A stretch of DNA of 64,000 nt, taken from assembly GCF_030285785.1 (NCBI RefSeq), contig NZ_CP127247.1, forward strand, positions 1,008,501-1,072,500, given 5' to 3'. The position numbers and the translations under genes were made by a program. This document shows positions 8,242 to 16,406 of the stretch, in pieces. The DNA is from Parasedimentitalea psychrophila (GTDB lineage Bacteria > Pseudomonadota > Alphaproteobacteria > Rhodobacterales > Rhodobacteraceae). The stretch's first letter is position 1, and each line of letters opens with the position of its first letter. The notes under the pieces are model-generated. The model had not been told where the DNA came from. It saw only the letters and a program-made list of their open reading frames with translations, and ran no database searches.

Positions 8242-9261
8242 ATGACCGGACAACACCCAGACCAAGACAGCAAACGCAGCGCCTCGGCGCGACTGTATGA
8301 TCAGCCACGCCCCGTCGCCATTACCCATGTCGAGATTTGGGCACTGGTGATCAGCGTCCTGTGGGTTCTGGGGGCAGGCTGGGTCGGGTTCTCCGGCGGT
8401 GATCAGGCGACGGATCTTGCTGGGTTGCACCAGTTGATGGCCATTCTGGTGGTGCTGATGCCGGTGCTCATGGTCTGGGTGGCGGCAATCACCATTCGCT
8501 CCAGCAAGGCGATGCGCGAAGAGAGCCAGCGCCTGCATGCGGCGATTGATGGGTTGCGCGCGGCCTATGTCATGCAACAACAGCTGAGCGCGGCCGGCAG
8601 TGAACCCTCGGTCAGCAAAAAACTGGATGAAATCGCCGAGGCCACCCGCAAGACCGAAACCACACTGGCCACCTTTCACTCGACCCGTCGCGATACCCCA
8701 CGGGCGGCGATTCCGACGCCAAAAGCCGAGCAACCCGCCGAGGATCAGGGGCTGCTGGCGCTGGGAACCACCGCCGAAGACATTGCCGCAACCCTGTCGA
8801 TGACCGATTTCATCCGGGCACTGAATTTTCCGGAAACCGCCGAAGACGAGGAAGGCTTTGCCGCCCTGCGTCAGGCGCTGCAGGATCGCAAGGCGGCGCA
8901 GATCATCCAGGCGGCGCAGGATGTGCTGACCCTGCTCAGTCAGGATGGCATCTATATGGACGACCTGCGCCCGGACATGGCCCGCCCCGAGATCTGGCGG
9001 CAGTTTGCCCAGGGTGCCCGCGGCCGCCCGGTGGCGGCTTTGGGCGGGGTGCGTGACCGGACCTCGCTGGCGCTGACCGCCGCCCGCATGAAGCAAGACC
9101 CGATCTTTCGCGACGCGGCGCACCATTTCCTGCGCCGGTTCGACCAGATGTTTTCCGAATTTGAAAGCGACGCCTCGGACAGTGAGGTTGCCGCCCTTGG
9201 TGAAACCCGCACCGCCCGCGCCTTTATGCTGCTGGGTCGCGTGGCCGGCACTTTCGACTAG
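8242..9261 (+). CDS. Two-helix membrane protein of unknown function
   Basis: A 339-residue protein, starting at ATG 8242 rather than the in-frame TTGs before it. Two membrane helices lie near 35-55 (ALVISVLWVLGAGWVGF) and 70-90 (LMAILVVLMPVLMVWVAAITI). A predicted coiled-coil helix follows (AMREESQRLHAAIDGLRAAYVMQQQ). The rest is soluble and mixed alpha-helical. I do not recognise a family with known function. It follows greA by 28 nt and may be co-transcribed. Its stop codon overlaps the end of an IS481 remnant, so the extreme C-terminus could have been altered by that insertion. Confidence 0.7.
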   Translation: MTGQHPDQDSKRSASARLYDQPRPVAITHVEIWALVISVLWVLGAGWVGFSGGDQATDLAGLHQLMAILVVLMPVLMVWVAAITIRSSKAMREESQRLHAAIDGLRAAYVMQQQLSAAGSEPSVSKKLDEIAEATRKTETTLATFHSTRRDTPRAAIPTPKAEQPAEDQGLLALGTTAEDIAATLSMTDFIRALNFPETAEDEEGFAALRQALQDRKAAQIIQAAQDVLTLLSQDGIYMDDLRPDMARPEIWRQFAQGARGRPVAALGGVRDRTSLALTAARMKQDPIFRDAAHHFLRRFDQMFSEFESDASDSEVAALGETRTARAFMLLGRVAGTFD

Positions 9262-9762
9262 ACGTTCAGTCCCGGCATCTGGTGGATCGGGTTTGGGATG
9301 AATCTATCTGGCTCAGAAGTCCAGATTTTGCAGATGTATTCCTAGGGCGTCAGGCCGCTAAGTGTTTTGAGACGACGCGCGTAATTGTAGGCATCAGGGA
9401 AGTCACTGAGATGGCAGCGCAGTTGATCGTGGTTGTCGTAGTGATAACGCTTGACGGTTGCGTCTTTGAGTGTGCGGTTCATTCGCTCGACTTGACCATT
9501 CGTCCAAGGGTGGCTGGGCTTGGCTAGGCGGTGCTCGATCCCGTTTGCAGCGCAGATCAAGTCGAACCTCATAGGCCGGGAATATGGTGTGTTCCGGTTG
9601 CGTGGCTACTCAGAAAATTGGATGCCGCTCGCCATTGGGCTCGAACCAATGGCGCCTTCAATGGCTCGCTCCGTCAGGATTGTGTGGATCTTGTAGGGAA
9701 CAGCGGCCAGCACCTCCTCCAGAAACGCCCAGGCTGTCTTGCGGTTCGCTTTGTCCACAAGC
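9258..9762 (-). pseudogene. IS481-type transposase remnant
   Basis: Minus-strand reading gives integrase-core (DDE) sequence of the IS481 type: VDKANRKTAWAFLEEVLAAV, then PHRNRNT-like text, then ANGIEHRLAKPSHPWTNGQV and RRLKTLSGLTP. It has a TAG at 9342-9344 where the frame should continue (EYICKIWTSE follows), another TAG near 9605, and an insertion of roughly 39 nt at about 9625-9663. The N-terminal half is missing. It is a dead fragment abutting an IS5-type remnant at about 9762 and ending on the stop codon of the upstream membrane-protein gene. Confidence 0.85.
9630..9654. repeat. Small palindromic insertion inside the IS481 remnant
   Basis: Arms CGCCATTGG (9630-9638) and CCAATGGCG (9646-9654) pair perfectly around a 7-nt loop. 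The conserved transposase text around the DNGIQF region is interrupted here by about 39 extra nucleotides. Confidence 0.55.
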
Positions 9763-10415
9763 CCCATCTACCGAAACAGGGACGTGGTCCGGAACGAAAA
9801 GATGACCGAACCGTCCTGAACGGCATTTTCTATATCTGCGCACCGGTGCCCCTTGGCGCGACCTGTCGGAGCGATATGGTCCGCGTACAACAGTCTATAG
9901 CCGTTATGTTCGATGGGGTGAGCGCGGGGTTTGGCGGGATGCCTTTGAGGCTCCTGCGGTTGAATGCGAGGACGCTCTGATTTCCCCCCTTCACGGCGAT
10001 TGCGGGCAATCACCTATCATGCGGTGGACAGCTTCATCGTCAAGGCGCACCGGACGGCCTCTACGGTTTGAGATCACGGGGGCGCAAACCCATGACAGTA
10101 AAGCGTTCGGCGCCGTCATTGGTTGGCAGAAACAACCCGCTGCAATCGGTGCCGACAAGGCCTATGGATCGGCAGCGATCCGCCAGGCTATCTTAGATGA
10201 AGGCGCTCTGGCGGTGATTCCGTCCAAGTCAAACGCCCGCACCCACATCCCACATCCCACATGATAGCGACATCTACGCAAAACGAAACCTCGTGGAGCG
10301 GTTCTTTTGCAGGGTGAAGGATATGCGCAGGCTGACGACCAGATACGAAAAGCTGAAACGCAACTTCCTTTCCATGGTCCAGCTTTTCGCGATCAGATGC
10401 TGGATCAATTGTGTC
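9763..10415 (+). pseudogene. IS5-family transposase remnant
   Basis: Plus-strand text reads HLPKQGRGPERKDDRTVLNG. After a one-base loss near 9838 it continues LRTGAPWRDLSERYGP, then IVKAHRTAS. An internal deletion leads to LRFEITGAQTHDSKAFGAVI and ADKAYGSAAIRQAILDEGAL, and after another frame change to RNLVERFFCRVKDMRRLTTR. The second frameshift is explained by a 7-nt tandem duplication (CCCACAT) around 10245-10263. It belongs to the IS5/IS427-like group by these motifs and cannot be active. Confidence 0.85.
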
Positions 10416-10476
10416 CAGAGCCTAACCACCGCAAGCACTCCCGCCGATCGCTGCCGCATCACAGATGCCTGACTCT

Positions 10477-10654
10477 CGTTGGGCCTGGCGCCGCGCAAGG
10501 CGCGGCGCAGCCTCCGGCGGAGGTATTTTTAACAAGAAGAAGGTCCACACCGGGAGAGTTCCCCGCCCTGCGGCATGCGGTGAGCCCGGGCTCATGTATC
10601 TGGCGGCTAGACCCGGCCTCGCCGCGCTTGGCGCGGCGCCGGGCCCAACGGGAA
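10477..10654. repeat. Inverted pair of GC-rich repeats with gene-end element copy B
   Basis: GTTGGGCCTGGCGCCGCGC (from 10479, followed by AAG and GCGCGGCG) recurs inverted at 10620-10654, differing at a few positions; each half is itself a hairpin. Between them, the hairpin CCTCC-GGC-GGAGG (10511-10523) runs straight into GTATTTTTAACAAGAAGAAG, with the 21-nt tail at 10522-10542 identical to copy A. The arrangement sits between the IS remnants and the moeA stop and may act as a two-way terminator. No gene is seen in 10416-10692. Confidence 0.6.
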
Positions 10655-10692
10655 GCGGGCCGTAAGGCCCAATGACGGGCGGGAGGTCCGGC

Positions 10693-11946
10693 CTAAAGGG
10701 CAAAGCTGCTGTAGGGCAGAAAGCGCACCAGATCTCCCGGCTGTATATCAACCGCCCCCTCGCCCAGTTCCACCAGCCCCTCGGCCCAGCTGAGACCGCT
10801 GATGCGGCCAGATCCTTCGGAGGCGAAGGTCTCGACCCGGCCCTGTCGGATGCGCGCGCGCAGGTATTCGCGGCGGCCCGGTTTCTTGCGTTTCGCAAAT
10901 CCGGCGGCCACCGCAAAGCCCAGCGGCTCGGCCCAGCCGGCCCCGGCCATCAGTCCCAGCGCCGGGCGCGCAAAGATCAGGGTGCAGACCAGCGCCGCCA
11001 CCGGATTGCCCGGCAAGCCAAAGATCGGCGTGCCCTCCCACATGCCCAGCGCCAGCGGACGGCCGGGTTTCAGCGCGATGCGCCAGTGCTGGATCGCGCC
11101 TTTTTCGGTCAACAGCGCCGAAACATGATCCTCATCCCCCGCCGAGGCGCCGCCGCTGGTCACAATGACATCAACATCAGCCGCCGCGCTGTTCAGTCGC
11201 GCCTCAAGCGCATCCCGGTCATCGCCAACCCGCCCCAAATCCACCGCGGCAAAGCCCATCTGCCCTAGCAGCCCCAGCAGCATCGGCCGGTTGGCGTCGT
11301 AGATCTGGCCTGCCCCGGCGGCTTGCCCCACCTCGACCAGCTCGTCGCCGGTGGAGAGCACCCCAACCCGCAACTGTTGGCGTAGCGGCAGTTGCGACAG
11401 GCCGGTGGCCGCCGCCAGCGCCAGATCAGCGGGGGTGACAACCCGGCCCTGGGCAAAGACAACATCCGAGGCGGTGACATCCTCTCCGGCACGGCGGGCA
11501 TTGGCGCCTTTTTTCAGCGAGCCGTGAAAGGCAATCTGGTGGCCATCACAATTGACATCTTCCTCGAGGATCACCGTATCGACCCCCTGCGGCAGCGGCG
11601 CGCCGGTCAGCACCCGGATCGCCGATCCTGCGGGTACGGTACCGTCAAAGGGGATGCCCGCCGCCGCCCGCCCCTTGATCAGCGGCAGCAGCTGCGGCCC
11701 CTCGGGGATGGGACCGGCAAAGCCATAGCCATCCACCGCCGTATTGGCCAGCGGCGGGTTCGAGCGCAGAGCGGTGACATCCGCCGCCAGCACCCGTCCC
11801 AGAGCCTGATCCAGCGGCAGCATCTCGGCGGCGGTGACCGGTGAGAGGCGCTGGCGCAGGCTGGCCAGAGCCTCAGCCACCGGGGTCCAGTGGGTGCCTG
11901 CGGGCAGCGCAAAACAATCATTGCGCAGGGGCGGTGGTTTGATCAT
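10693..11946 (-). CDS. moeA: Molybdopterin molybdenumtransferase MoeA
   Basis: Inserts molybdate into adenylylated molybdopterin to give Mo-cofactor. The 417-residue protein has the MoeA order of domains: N-terminal PVAEALASLRQRL and NTAVDGYGFAG, the central MoCF-binding domain with VGVLSTGDELVE and VIVTSGGASAGDEDHV, then PGRPLALG and IFGLPGNPVAALV, and the C-terminal beta-barrel. It is last in the fdhD-mobA-mobB-moeA unit and overlaps mobB by 4 nt (ATGA), so it is translationally coupled. Confidence 0.94.
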   Translation of the reverse strand: MIKPPPLRNDCFALPAGTHWTPVAEALASLRQRLSPVTAAEMLPLDQALGRVLAADVTALRSNPPLANTAVDGYGFAGPIPEGPQLLPLIKGRAAAGIPFDGTVPAGSAIRVLTGAPLPQGVDTVILEEDVNCDGHQIAFHGSLKKGANARRAGEDVTASDVVFAQGRVVTPADLALAAATGLSQLPLRQQLRVGVLSTGDELVEVGQAAGAGQIYDANRPMLLGLLGQMGFAAVDLGRVGDDRDALEARLNSAAADVDVIVTSGGASAGDEDHVSALLTEKGAIQHWRIALKPGRPLALGMWEGTPIFGLPGNPVAALVCTLIFARPALGLMAGAGWAEPLGFAVAAGFAKRKKPGRREYLRARIRQGRVETFASEGSGRISGLSWAEGLVELGEGAVDIQPGDLVRFLPYSSFAL

Positions 11947-12452
11947 TGTGATGTCCCGTTTGTTAGGCCCAGCTCCGCCAAGATGAAGTTGGCAATTGCG
12001 GCGGTGTCGTTCAGGTCAAACAGCGGGCGGTCCAGATCAAGTGGGACATCGCTGGCCACCGCGTGGATTGTGGCATCATCCAAAGCAATGAGAGGCTGGG
12101 CCGCCACCTGGCGATGCGCCTCGATCTTGGGGTGGGCCTCGCGCTTGTAGCCTTCGATCAGCACCAGATCGACCGGCGTCAGCCTCGTCAGCAGTTGATC
12201 CAGCGAAGGTTCATCTGCACCGCGCAATTCCTGCATGATCGCCACCCGCTGGCGCGAGGCCAGGATCACCTCAGACGCGCCCGCCTGGCGATGCCGGTGA
12301 CTGTCGGTGCCGGGCTGATCCACATCCGTGGAGTGATGCGCGTGTTTGATGGTTGAAACACTGAAGCCCCGGGTGATGAAATCTGCCACCAGACGTTCCA
12401 TCAGCCCGGTCTTGCCGCAGTTTTTCCAGCCGGTGATTCCGTAAATATTCAT
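11943..12452 (-). CDS. mobB: Molybdopterin-guanine dinucleotide biosynthesis protein MobB
   Basis: GTP-binding P-loop protein that assists MobA in making the MGD form of the cofactor. The 169-residue protein starts MNIYGITGWKNCGKTGLMER with the Walker A at about 7-15 (TGWKNCGKT). It has HHSTDVDQPGTDSHRHRQAG at about 40-59 and VLIEGYKREAHPKIE, both typical of MobB. It overlaps mobA and moeA by 4 nt on each side. The product would serve bis-MGD enzymes such as formate dehydrogenase, in keeping with fdhD upstream. Confidence 0.93.
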   Translation of the reverse strand: MNIYGITGWKNCGKTGLMERLVADFITRGFSVSTIKHAHHSTDVDQPGTDSHRHRQAGASEVILASRQRVAIMQELRGADEPSLDQLLTRLTPVDLVLIEGYKREAHPKIEAHRQVAAQPLIALDDATIHAVASDVPLDLDRPLFDLNDTAAIANFILAELGLTNGTSQ

Positions 12453-13069
12453 GAGTGCTCGACCAGCATAGCCTCGGCCTTACTCAGGTCTTCGGGGCGG
12501 TTGATGTTAAAGAAGGGATCATAGTCCCAGTTGGGGAACATGGCATCCGCGGCGCCGTGGCGATTGGTCCATAGCACCACCTTGCGCATGCCACCGTTCA
12601 GGGCAGCGCGCAGGTCTTCGCGCAGCGCCACCGGCCACAGGCCAAAGGTCGGCTGTCGCAGAGTGCCGCGCTCCGGGTCCGGGGTGGCGGCGAGGGCGAT
12701 AGTGGTACCGTCCAGTTTGGCGGCGAGTTGCAGCACCTCGACCAGATCCGGCGGGAAAAACGGCGTGTCGGCGGCGGCGGTGACGATACTGTCCGCCCCC
12801 TGCCCGGCGGCATAGTCCAGCCCGGCCAGCACCCCGGCCAGCGGTCCGGCATAGCCGTCGATACTGTCCGCCAGCACCGGCAGGCCGAAGTCGGCAAACC
12901 GCTTGGGATCGCCATTGGCGTTAAGGGCGATGCCGTCGACCTGCGGCTGTAGCCGCTCGATCACCCGGGTCAGCAGGGTCTGGCCGCCCAGTTGCAACAG
13001 CCCCTTGTCGCCGCCGCCCATGCGGGTGGCGAGGCCCCCGGCCAGAATTATGCCCATGGGTTTGGTCAT
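12449..13069 (-). CDS. mobA: Molybdenum cofactor guanylyltransferase MobA
   Basis: Transfers GMP from GTP to Mo-molybdopterin. The 206-residue nucleotidyltransferase-fold protein has the N-terminal GTP loop ILAGGLATRMGGGDKGLLQL (about 8-27), a central VTAAADTPFFPPDL and a C-terminal FFNINRPEDL, all typical of MobA. The start codon lies 75 nt downstream of the fdhD stop. That gap contains two perfect 20-bp palindromes. It is coupled to mobB by a 4-nt overlap. Confidence 0.94.
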   Translation of the reverse strand: MTKPMGIILAGGLATRMGGGDKGLLQLGGQTLLTRVIERLQPQVDGIALNANGDPKRFADFGLPVLADSIDGYAGPLAGVLAGLDYAAGQGADSIVTAAADTPFFPPDLVEVLQLAAKLDGTTIALAATPDPERGTLRQPTFGLWPVALREDLRAALNGGMRKVVLWTNRHGAADAMFPNWDYDPFFNINRPEDLSKAEAMLVEHS

Positions 13070-13092
13070 AAATGCTCTCTTTCATCATAATC

Positions 13093-13135
13093 CGGAAAAT
13101 TCGAATTTTCCGACTCGAATTCTTCGAAGAATTCG
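13093..13135. repeat. Two adjacent perfect 20-bp palindromes between fdhD and mobA
   Basis: CGGAAAATTCGAATTTTCCG (13093-13112) and CGAATTCTTCGAAGAATTCG (13116-13135) are both exact palindromes centred on TTCGAA and only 3 nt apart. They are far more A+T-rich than the flanking genes. They could be binding sites for a dimeric regulator, transcript hairpins or a dispersed repeat. Confidence 0.8.
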
Positions 13136-13144
13136 GACATTGCC

Positions 13145-14053
13145 TTAACGATCCGCACTCTTGCGCCGGTGCTTGCCATCTTCGACCGACACCGTCGCCG
13201 GATCCACATCCCGCTCTAGCCGGGCGTCGCCTGCCAGACAGACAAACCGCTGGCCGCGCATGCGACCAATCAGGGTCAGGCCAACCTCGCGGGCAATCTC
13301 CACCCCCCAAGCGGTAAAGCCGGAGCGTGAGGCCAGCACCGGGATGCCCATCATCGCCGTCTTGATCACCATTTCCGAGGTCAGACGCCCGGTAGTATAC
13401 ATGATCTTATCCGCAGCCGTGGCGCCTTCCGACACCATCCAGCCGGCGATCTTGTCCACCGCATTATGGCGGCCCACGTCCTCCATATAGACCAGCGGGT
13501 GGTCTTGCTGGCACAGCACCGAGCCATGGATGGCGCCGGCCTCAAGATACAGCGAAGGCGTGCGGTTGATCTTGCTGGCCAGCGTATACAGCCACGAGGT
13601 CTTGACCGGAGTGGCGGGCAGGCGGACATCCTCCAGCCCCTCCATCATGTCGCCAAACACCGTGCCCACCGCACAGCCCGAGGTGCGGGTCTTTTTCTTC
13701 AGCTTGTCCTCGTAACTGGTCTGAATCTCGGTGCGCACCACGACGGTTTCCAGCTCTTCGTCATAGTCGACGCCGGTGATCACATCATCGTCGCGCAGCA
13801 TCCGTTGATTGCGCAGGAATCCCAGCGCCAGATATTCGGGGTAATCGCCAATGGTCATCGCGGTGACGATTTCCTGACTGTTCAGATAGATCGTCAGCGG
13901 CCTCTCCTCGACCACCGAAATCTGGCTGGCTTCGCCGTTGTGATCAACACCGGCGACAGCGCGGGTCAGCCGCGAGTTCCGCGGATTGGGCGCGATCAGA
14001 TAGTCTGCCGTGTCGAATGTTTTGGGCAATTGCAACTCTCCCGGATCAGCCAT
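13145..14053 (-). CDS. fdhD: Formate dehydrogenase accessory sulfurtransferase FdhD
   Basis: Delivers sulfur from the cysteine desulfurase to the Mo-bis-MGD cofactor of formate dehydrogenase. The 302-residue protein contains YLALGFLRNQRML, the cysteine motif RTSGCAVGTVFG (about 125-136) with a single candidate catalytic Cys, VYMEDVGRHNAVDKIAGW and MYTTGRLTSEMVIKTAMMG, all family signatures. It is first in the Mo-cofactor unit. No formate dehydrogenase structural genes are in the window. The divergent azlC start is only 30 bp away, so the promoters overlap. Confidence 0.94.
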   Translation of the reverse strand: MADPGELQLPKTFDTADYLIAPNPRNSRLTRAVAGVDHNGEASQISVVEERPLTIYLNSQEIVTAMTIGDYPEYLALGFLRNQRMLRDDDVITGVDYDEELETVVVRTEIQTSYEDKLKKKTRTSGCAVGTVFGDMMEGLEDVRLPATPVKTSWLYTLASKINRTPSLYLEAGAIHGSVLCQQDHPLVYMEDVGRHNAVDKIAGWMVSEGATAADKIMYTTGRLTSEMVIKTAMMGIPVLASRSGFTAWGVEIAREVGLTLIGRMRGQRFVCLAGDARLERDVDPATVSVEDGKHRRKSADR

Positions 14054-14083
14054 AGGTCTGTGGCTTCAGACTAGGATCAAGCC

Positions 14084-14812
14084 ATGCCATGCACCACCAC
14101 CAAATCCGCCTTTTGGAGGGGATTTCGGGACAGCGCGCCGTTCATTTTGATTGCCGGCCCCTTTGGGCTGCTGTTTGGCGTCCTGGCGGCCGAAGCGGGA
14201 CTAAATGTGCTGGAGGCCTTTGCCTTCTCGCTGGCGGTATTTGCCGGCGCCGCACAGTTCACCGCTTTGCAACTGATGCAGGAACAGGCGCCTACACTCA
14301 TCGTTCTGGTGTCGGCCTTGGCGGTCAATTTGCGGATGGCGATGTATTCCGCCTCGCTGACGCCTTATCTGGGGGCTGCGCCGCTGTGGCAACGCGCCTT
14401 TGCCGCGTATTTTCTGGTGGATCAGTCTTATGCGCTGTCGATCGCCAAATTTGAGACCAACCCCGAGATGACCACGCCGCAGCGCATGGCCTATTTTTTC
14501 GGCGCCAGTGGCATCGTGACGCCGCTGTGGATGGGCGCCACCATTGTCGGCGCGCTGATTGGCTCGCAGGTTCCCGAGAGCTGGGGCTTGGATTTCGTGT
14601 TGCCGCTGGCCTTTCTGGCGATGATCGGGCCGATGCTGCGCACCCCGGCGCATCTGGCTGCCTGCTTTGCCGCTGTTGTCACCGCCTTGCTGGCGGCCGG
14701 CCTGCCGTACAACTTTGGCCTGATTGTTGCCGGGTTGACCGGCATGAGTGTCGGGGCTCAGACTGAGCTCTGGGTGGAGCGATACAAGATGCAGAAGGAT
14801 ATCGTCAGATGA
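14084..14812 (+). CDS. azlC: AzlC-family permease, large subunit of an amino-acid exporter
   Basis: A 242-residue polytopic membrane protein opening FWRGFRDSAPFILIAGPFGL and containing FAFSLAVFAGAAQFTALQLM, as in AzlC/YgaZ. With AzlD it forms a two-subunit exporter of branched-chain amino acids and related compounds in the inner membrane. The actual substrate cannot be read. It overlaps azlD by 4 nt. It starts 30 bp from divergent fdhD. Confidence 0.9.
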   Translation: MPCTTTKSAFWRGFRDSAPFILIAGPFGLLFGVLAAEAGLNVLEAFAFSLAVFAGAAQFTALQLMQEQAPTLIVLVSALAVNLRMAMYSASLTPYLGAAPLWQRAFAAYFLVDQSYALSIAKFETNPEMTTPQRMAYFFGASGIVTPLWMGATIVGALIGSQVPESWGLDFVLPLAFLAMIGPMLRTPAHLAACFAAVVTALLAAGLPYNFGLIVAGLTGMSVGAQTELWVERYKMQKDIVR

Positions 14813-15141
14813 GCCAGTTTGATAGCCTGACGCTGTGGACGGTGATCCTTGGTCTTGCCCTGGGCAGTTTCACCCTGCGGTTCGCCTTTTTGGCGCTGAT
14901 GGGAGACCGCGCCCTGCCGGCCTGGCTGATGCGGCACCTGCGTTACACGGCGGTGGCCATTCTACCTGCCTTGGTGACGCCACTGGTGGTCTGGCCATCC
15001 GCCACCAACGGGTCGCTCAGCCTGCCGCATTTGGCTGCGGCGCTGATTGCACTGGCGGTGGGATATCTCAGCAAAAATATTTTCGCTGCCATGGGCACAG
15101 GAGCATTGGCGCTTTATGGACTTACTGTCCTGATCGGGTGA
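14809..15141 (+). CDS. azlD: AzlD-family small subunit of the amino-acid exporter
   Basis: A 110-residue membrane protein with about four helices and the AzlD pattern (LGSFTLRFAFLALMGDRALP, then LRYTAVAILPALVTPLVVWP). Partner of the upstream AzlC; the 4-nt ATGA overlap indicates translational coupling and equal expression. It ends with a hydrophobic helix (AALIALAVGYLSKNIFAAMG). Confidence 0.9.
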   Translation: MSQFDSLTLWTVILGLALGSFTLRFAFLALMGDRALPAWLMRHLRYTAVAILPALVTPLVVWPSATNGSLSLPHLAAALIALAVGYLSKNIFAAMGTGALALYGLTVLIG

Positions 15142-15219
15142 TCTGAGATCGGAGGGTTGGCAGACCGTCAGCGAGGTACTACCGTTGTTAAACAATCCAC
15201 TGAAAAGAGGAGGCCAACT

Positions 15220-15498
15220 ATGCAAAACAGAGCAAAACGAACCGCATTGATGATCGTATTTGTCGTTGCCCTGCCCGCAAATGCGCTGCTGGCCGAGGTG
15301 GTGACAGAAACCACGACAACCACCGCGCCAGACGGCACCGAGACCACCACAGTCGTGACAACAGAGACCAATCCTGAACAGAGCAATAGCACGACCGTAG
15401 AACCCTGCGCCGTGGGGCCAACCTGCGCCACCGGAACCATCCGCAGGTCAGATCGGCGTCAAGACAGGCGTACGGGCAACCCGCGTATCAACAACTGA
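15220..15498 (+). CDS. Small exported Thr-rich protein of unknown function
   Basis: A 92-residue protein; ATG 15220 follows AGAGGAGGCC, a strong ribosome-binding site. The N-terminus is a signal peptide (RTALMIVFVVALPANALLA). The mature part begins with a Thr-rich stretch (VTETTTTTAPDGTETTTVVT), then two cysteines (EPCAVGPTCATG) that could form one disulfide, and a basic tail. No family recognised. It ends at a hairpin shared with the convergent lipoprotein gene. Confidence 0.65.
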   Translation: MQNRAKRTALMIVFVVALPANALLAEVVTETTTTTAPDGTETTTVVTTETNPEQSNSTTVEPCAVGPTCATGTIRRSDRRQDRRTGNPRINN

Positions 15499-15504
15499 AC
15501 ATCT

Positions 15505-15529
15505 TGGTGGCCTATCTAGCTGGCCACCA
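15505..15529. terminator. Hairpin between convergent genes
   Basis: A perfect 8-bp stem TGGTGGCC / GGCCACCA (15505-15512, 15522-15529) with a 9-nt loop lies in the 45-nt gap between two convergent stop codons. There is only a short T-run after it, so it could serve both directions weakly. Confidence 0.55.
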
Positions 15530-15543
15530 TCCGATTTGAAGCG

Positions 15544-16164
15544 TCAGCCGTTCAGCGCGGCATTGCCCCGGGCCAGACCGTCCTGCAGATCATCACTGTC
15601 AGATTCATAGTATTTTTTGGTCACAACCCCTGGCAGCGCACCAAAACTATCGGAGAGTTTCACCGGATAGAAGGTCTGGTTGACCTGTTCGAATCCGGGG
15701 ACACCCGCCAGCAGCGAGGCGGTGGATTTGGCGCAGAAGGCACCGGAGACCCGGCCCGTCGCCCTAGCCCGCTGATAGGCGATCTCGGCCTGTTCCGGGG
15801 TCACTTCAACGGTTTGAATGACCACATGAAAAGTGCTGCGGGCATGGCCGCCACGATAGGCTTTTTCGACCCCCGGGGTGATGCCAAAGAGAACATCGTC
15901 AACTTCGGGCACAACATCGGCATAAAACGACCCGGCAGGGTCAAATATCACCCGCTCGGATGCGTTGATCATCAGCGAAGTATGACCGCCCTGGCCGCTG
16001 CGGTTGTTAACCATGGTAAACAGCGTCAGGGTGCTGGGGCCCGGCGCGCGGTACGACACCGCCGCCAAGGTGGCGGCATCCGCATTGGGCTGTGGCTGAT
16101 CGGCGCAACCGCCCAACAGAGTCACCGCCAAAAGCGATGAGGTCAAAGCTGTAAAAATACGCAC
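15544..16164 (-). CDS. Predicted lipoprotein of unknown function
   Basis: A 206-residue protein with a type II signal peptide and lipobox (ALTSSLLAVTLLGGC, Cys at about 21). A GTG start at 16162-16164 preceded by TGGAGC is preferred; the frame extends 17 codons further upstream without a membrane signal. The mature part contains VNNRSGQGGHTSLMINASERV and HVVIQTVEVTPEQAEIAYQRA. The GGHTSLMI...PAG pattern is reminiscent of NlpC/P60-like or DUF4105-like exported domains, but I cannot assign it. It is the last gene of a minus-strand run starting at the GDPD gene. Confidence 0.6.
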   Translation of the reverse strand: MRIFTALTSSLLAVTLLGGCADQPQPNADAATLAAVSYRAPGPSTLTLFTMVNNRSGQGGHTSLMINASERVIFDPAGSFYADVVPEVDDVLFGITPGVEKAYRGGHARSTFHVVIQTVEVTPEQAEIAYQRARATGRVSGAFCAKSTASLLAGVPGFEQVNQTFYPVKLSDSFGALPGVVTKKYYESDSDDLQDGLARGNAALNG

Positions 16165-16177
16165 CGGGAGCTCCAGA

Positions 16178-16312
16178 TCAGGTCGCGAAGATGGCCAGGA
16201 ACACGGCCAGAACAATCATCGCAACGCAAAAGCGGCTGACGAAGGTCATAAATCCGGAGTAAACGTTTTCCTGGACCGTTGTGTCCATCGTTCCGTGCTG
16301 GTGATCTGCCAT
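16178..16312 (-). CDS. aa3-type cytochrome c oxidase subunit IV
   Basis: A 44-residue protein beginning MADHQHGTMDTTVQENVYSG followed by one transmembrane helix (FVSRFCVAMIVLAVFLAIFA). This is the form of the tiny bacterial subunit IV of aa3 oxidases in Rhodobacter and Paracoccus. The start is the ATG at 16310-16312; a longer open frame upstream lacks similarity. It is not next to other oxidase genes, as is usual for this subunit. It packs against subunits I and III and is dispensable for activity in the organisms studied. Confidence 0.85.
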   Translation of the reverse strand: MADHQHGTMDTTVQENVYSGFMTFVSRFCVAMIVLAVFLAIFAT

Positions 16313-16406
16313 GGGTAATATCCTATTCGCGTGCATTTCACTTTGAATATCGCAAATAAAAAAGCCTGTCACCACGTCATTGCGGCGCAGGGCCACAGAA
16401 ACGGCG

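Noticed and set aside
10019..10264. Independent 81-codon gene
   Set aside because: It is an in-frame piece of the IS5-type transposase remnant that ends at a 7-nt duplication.
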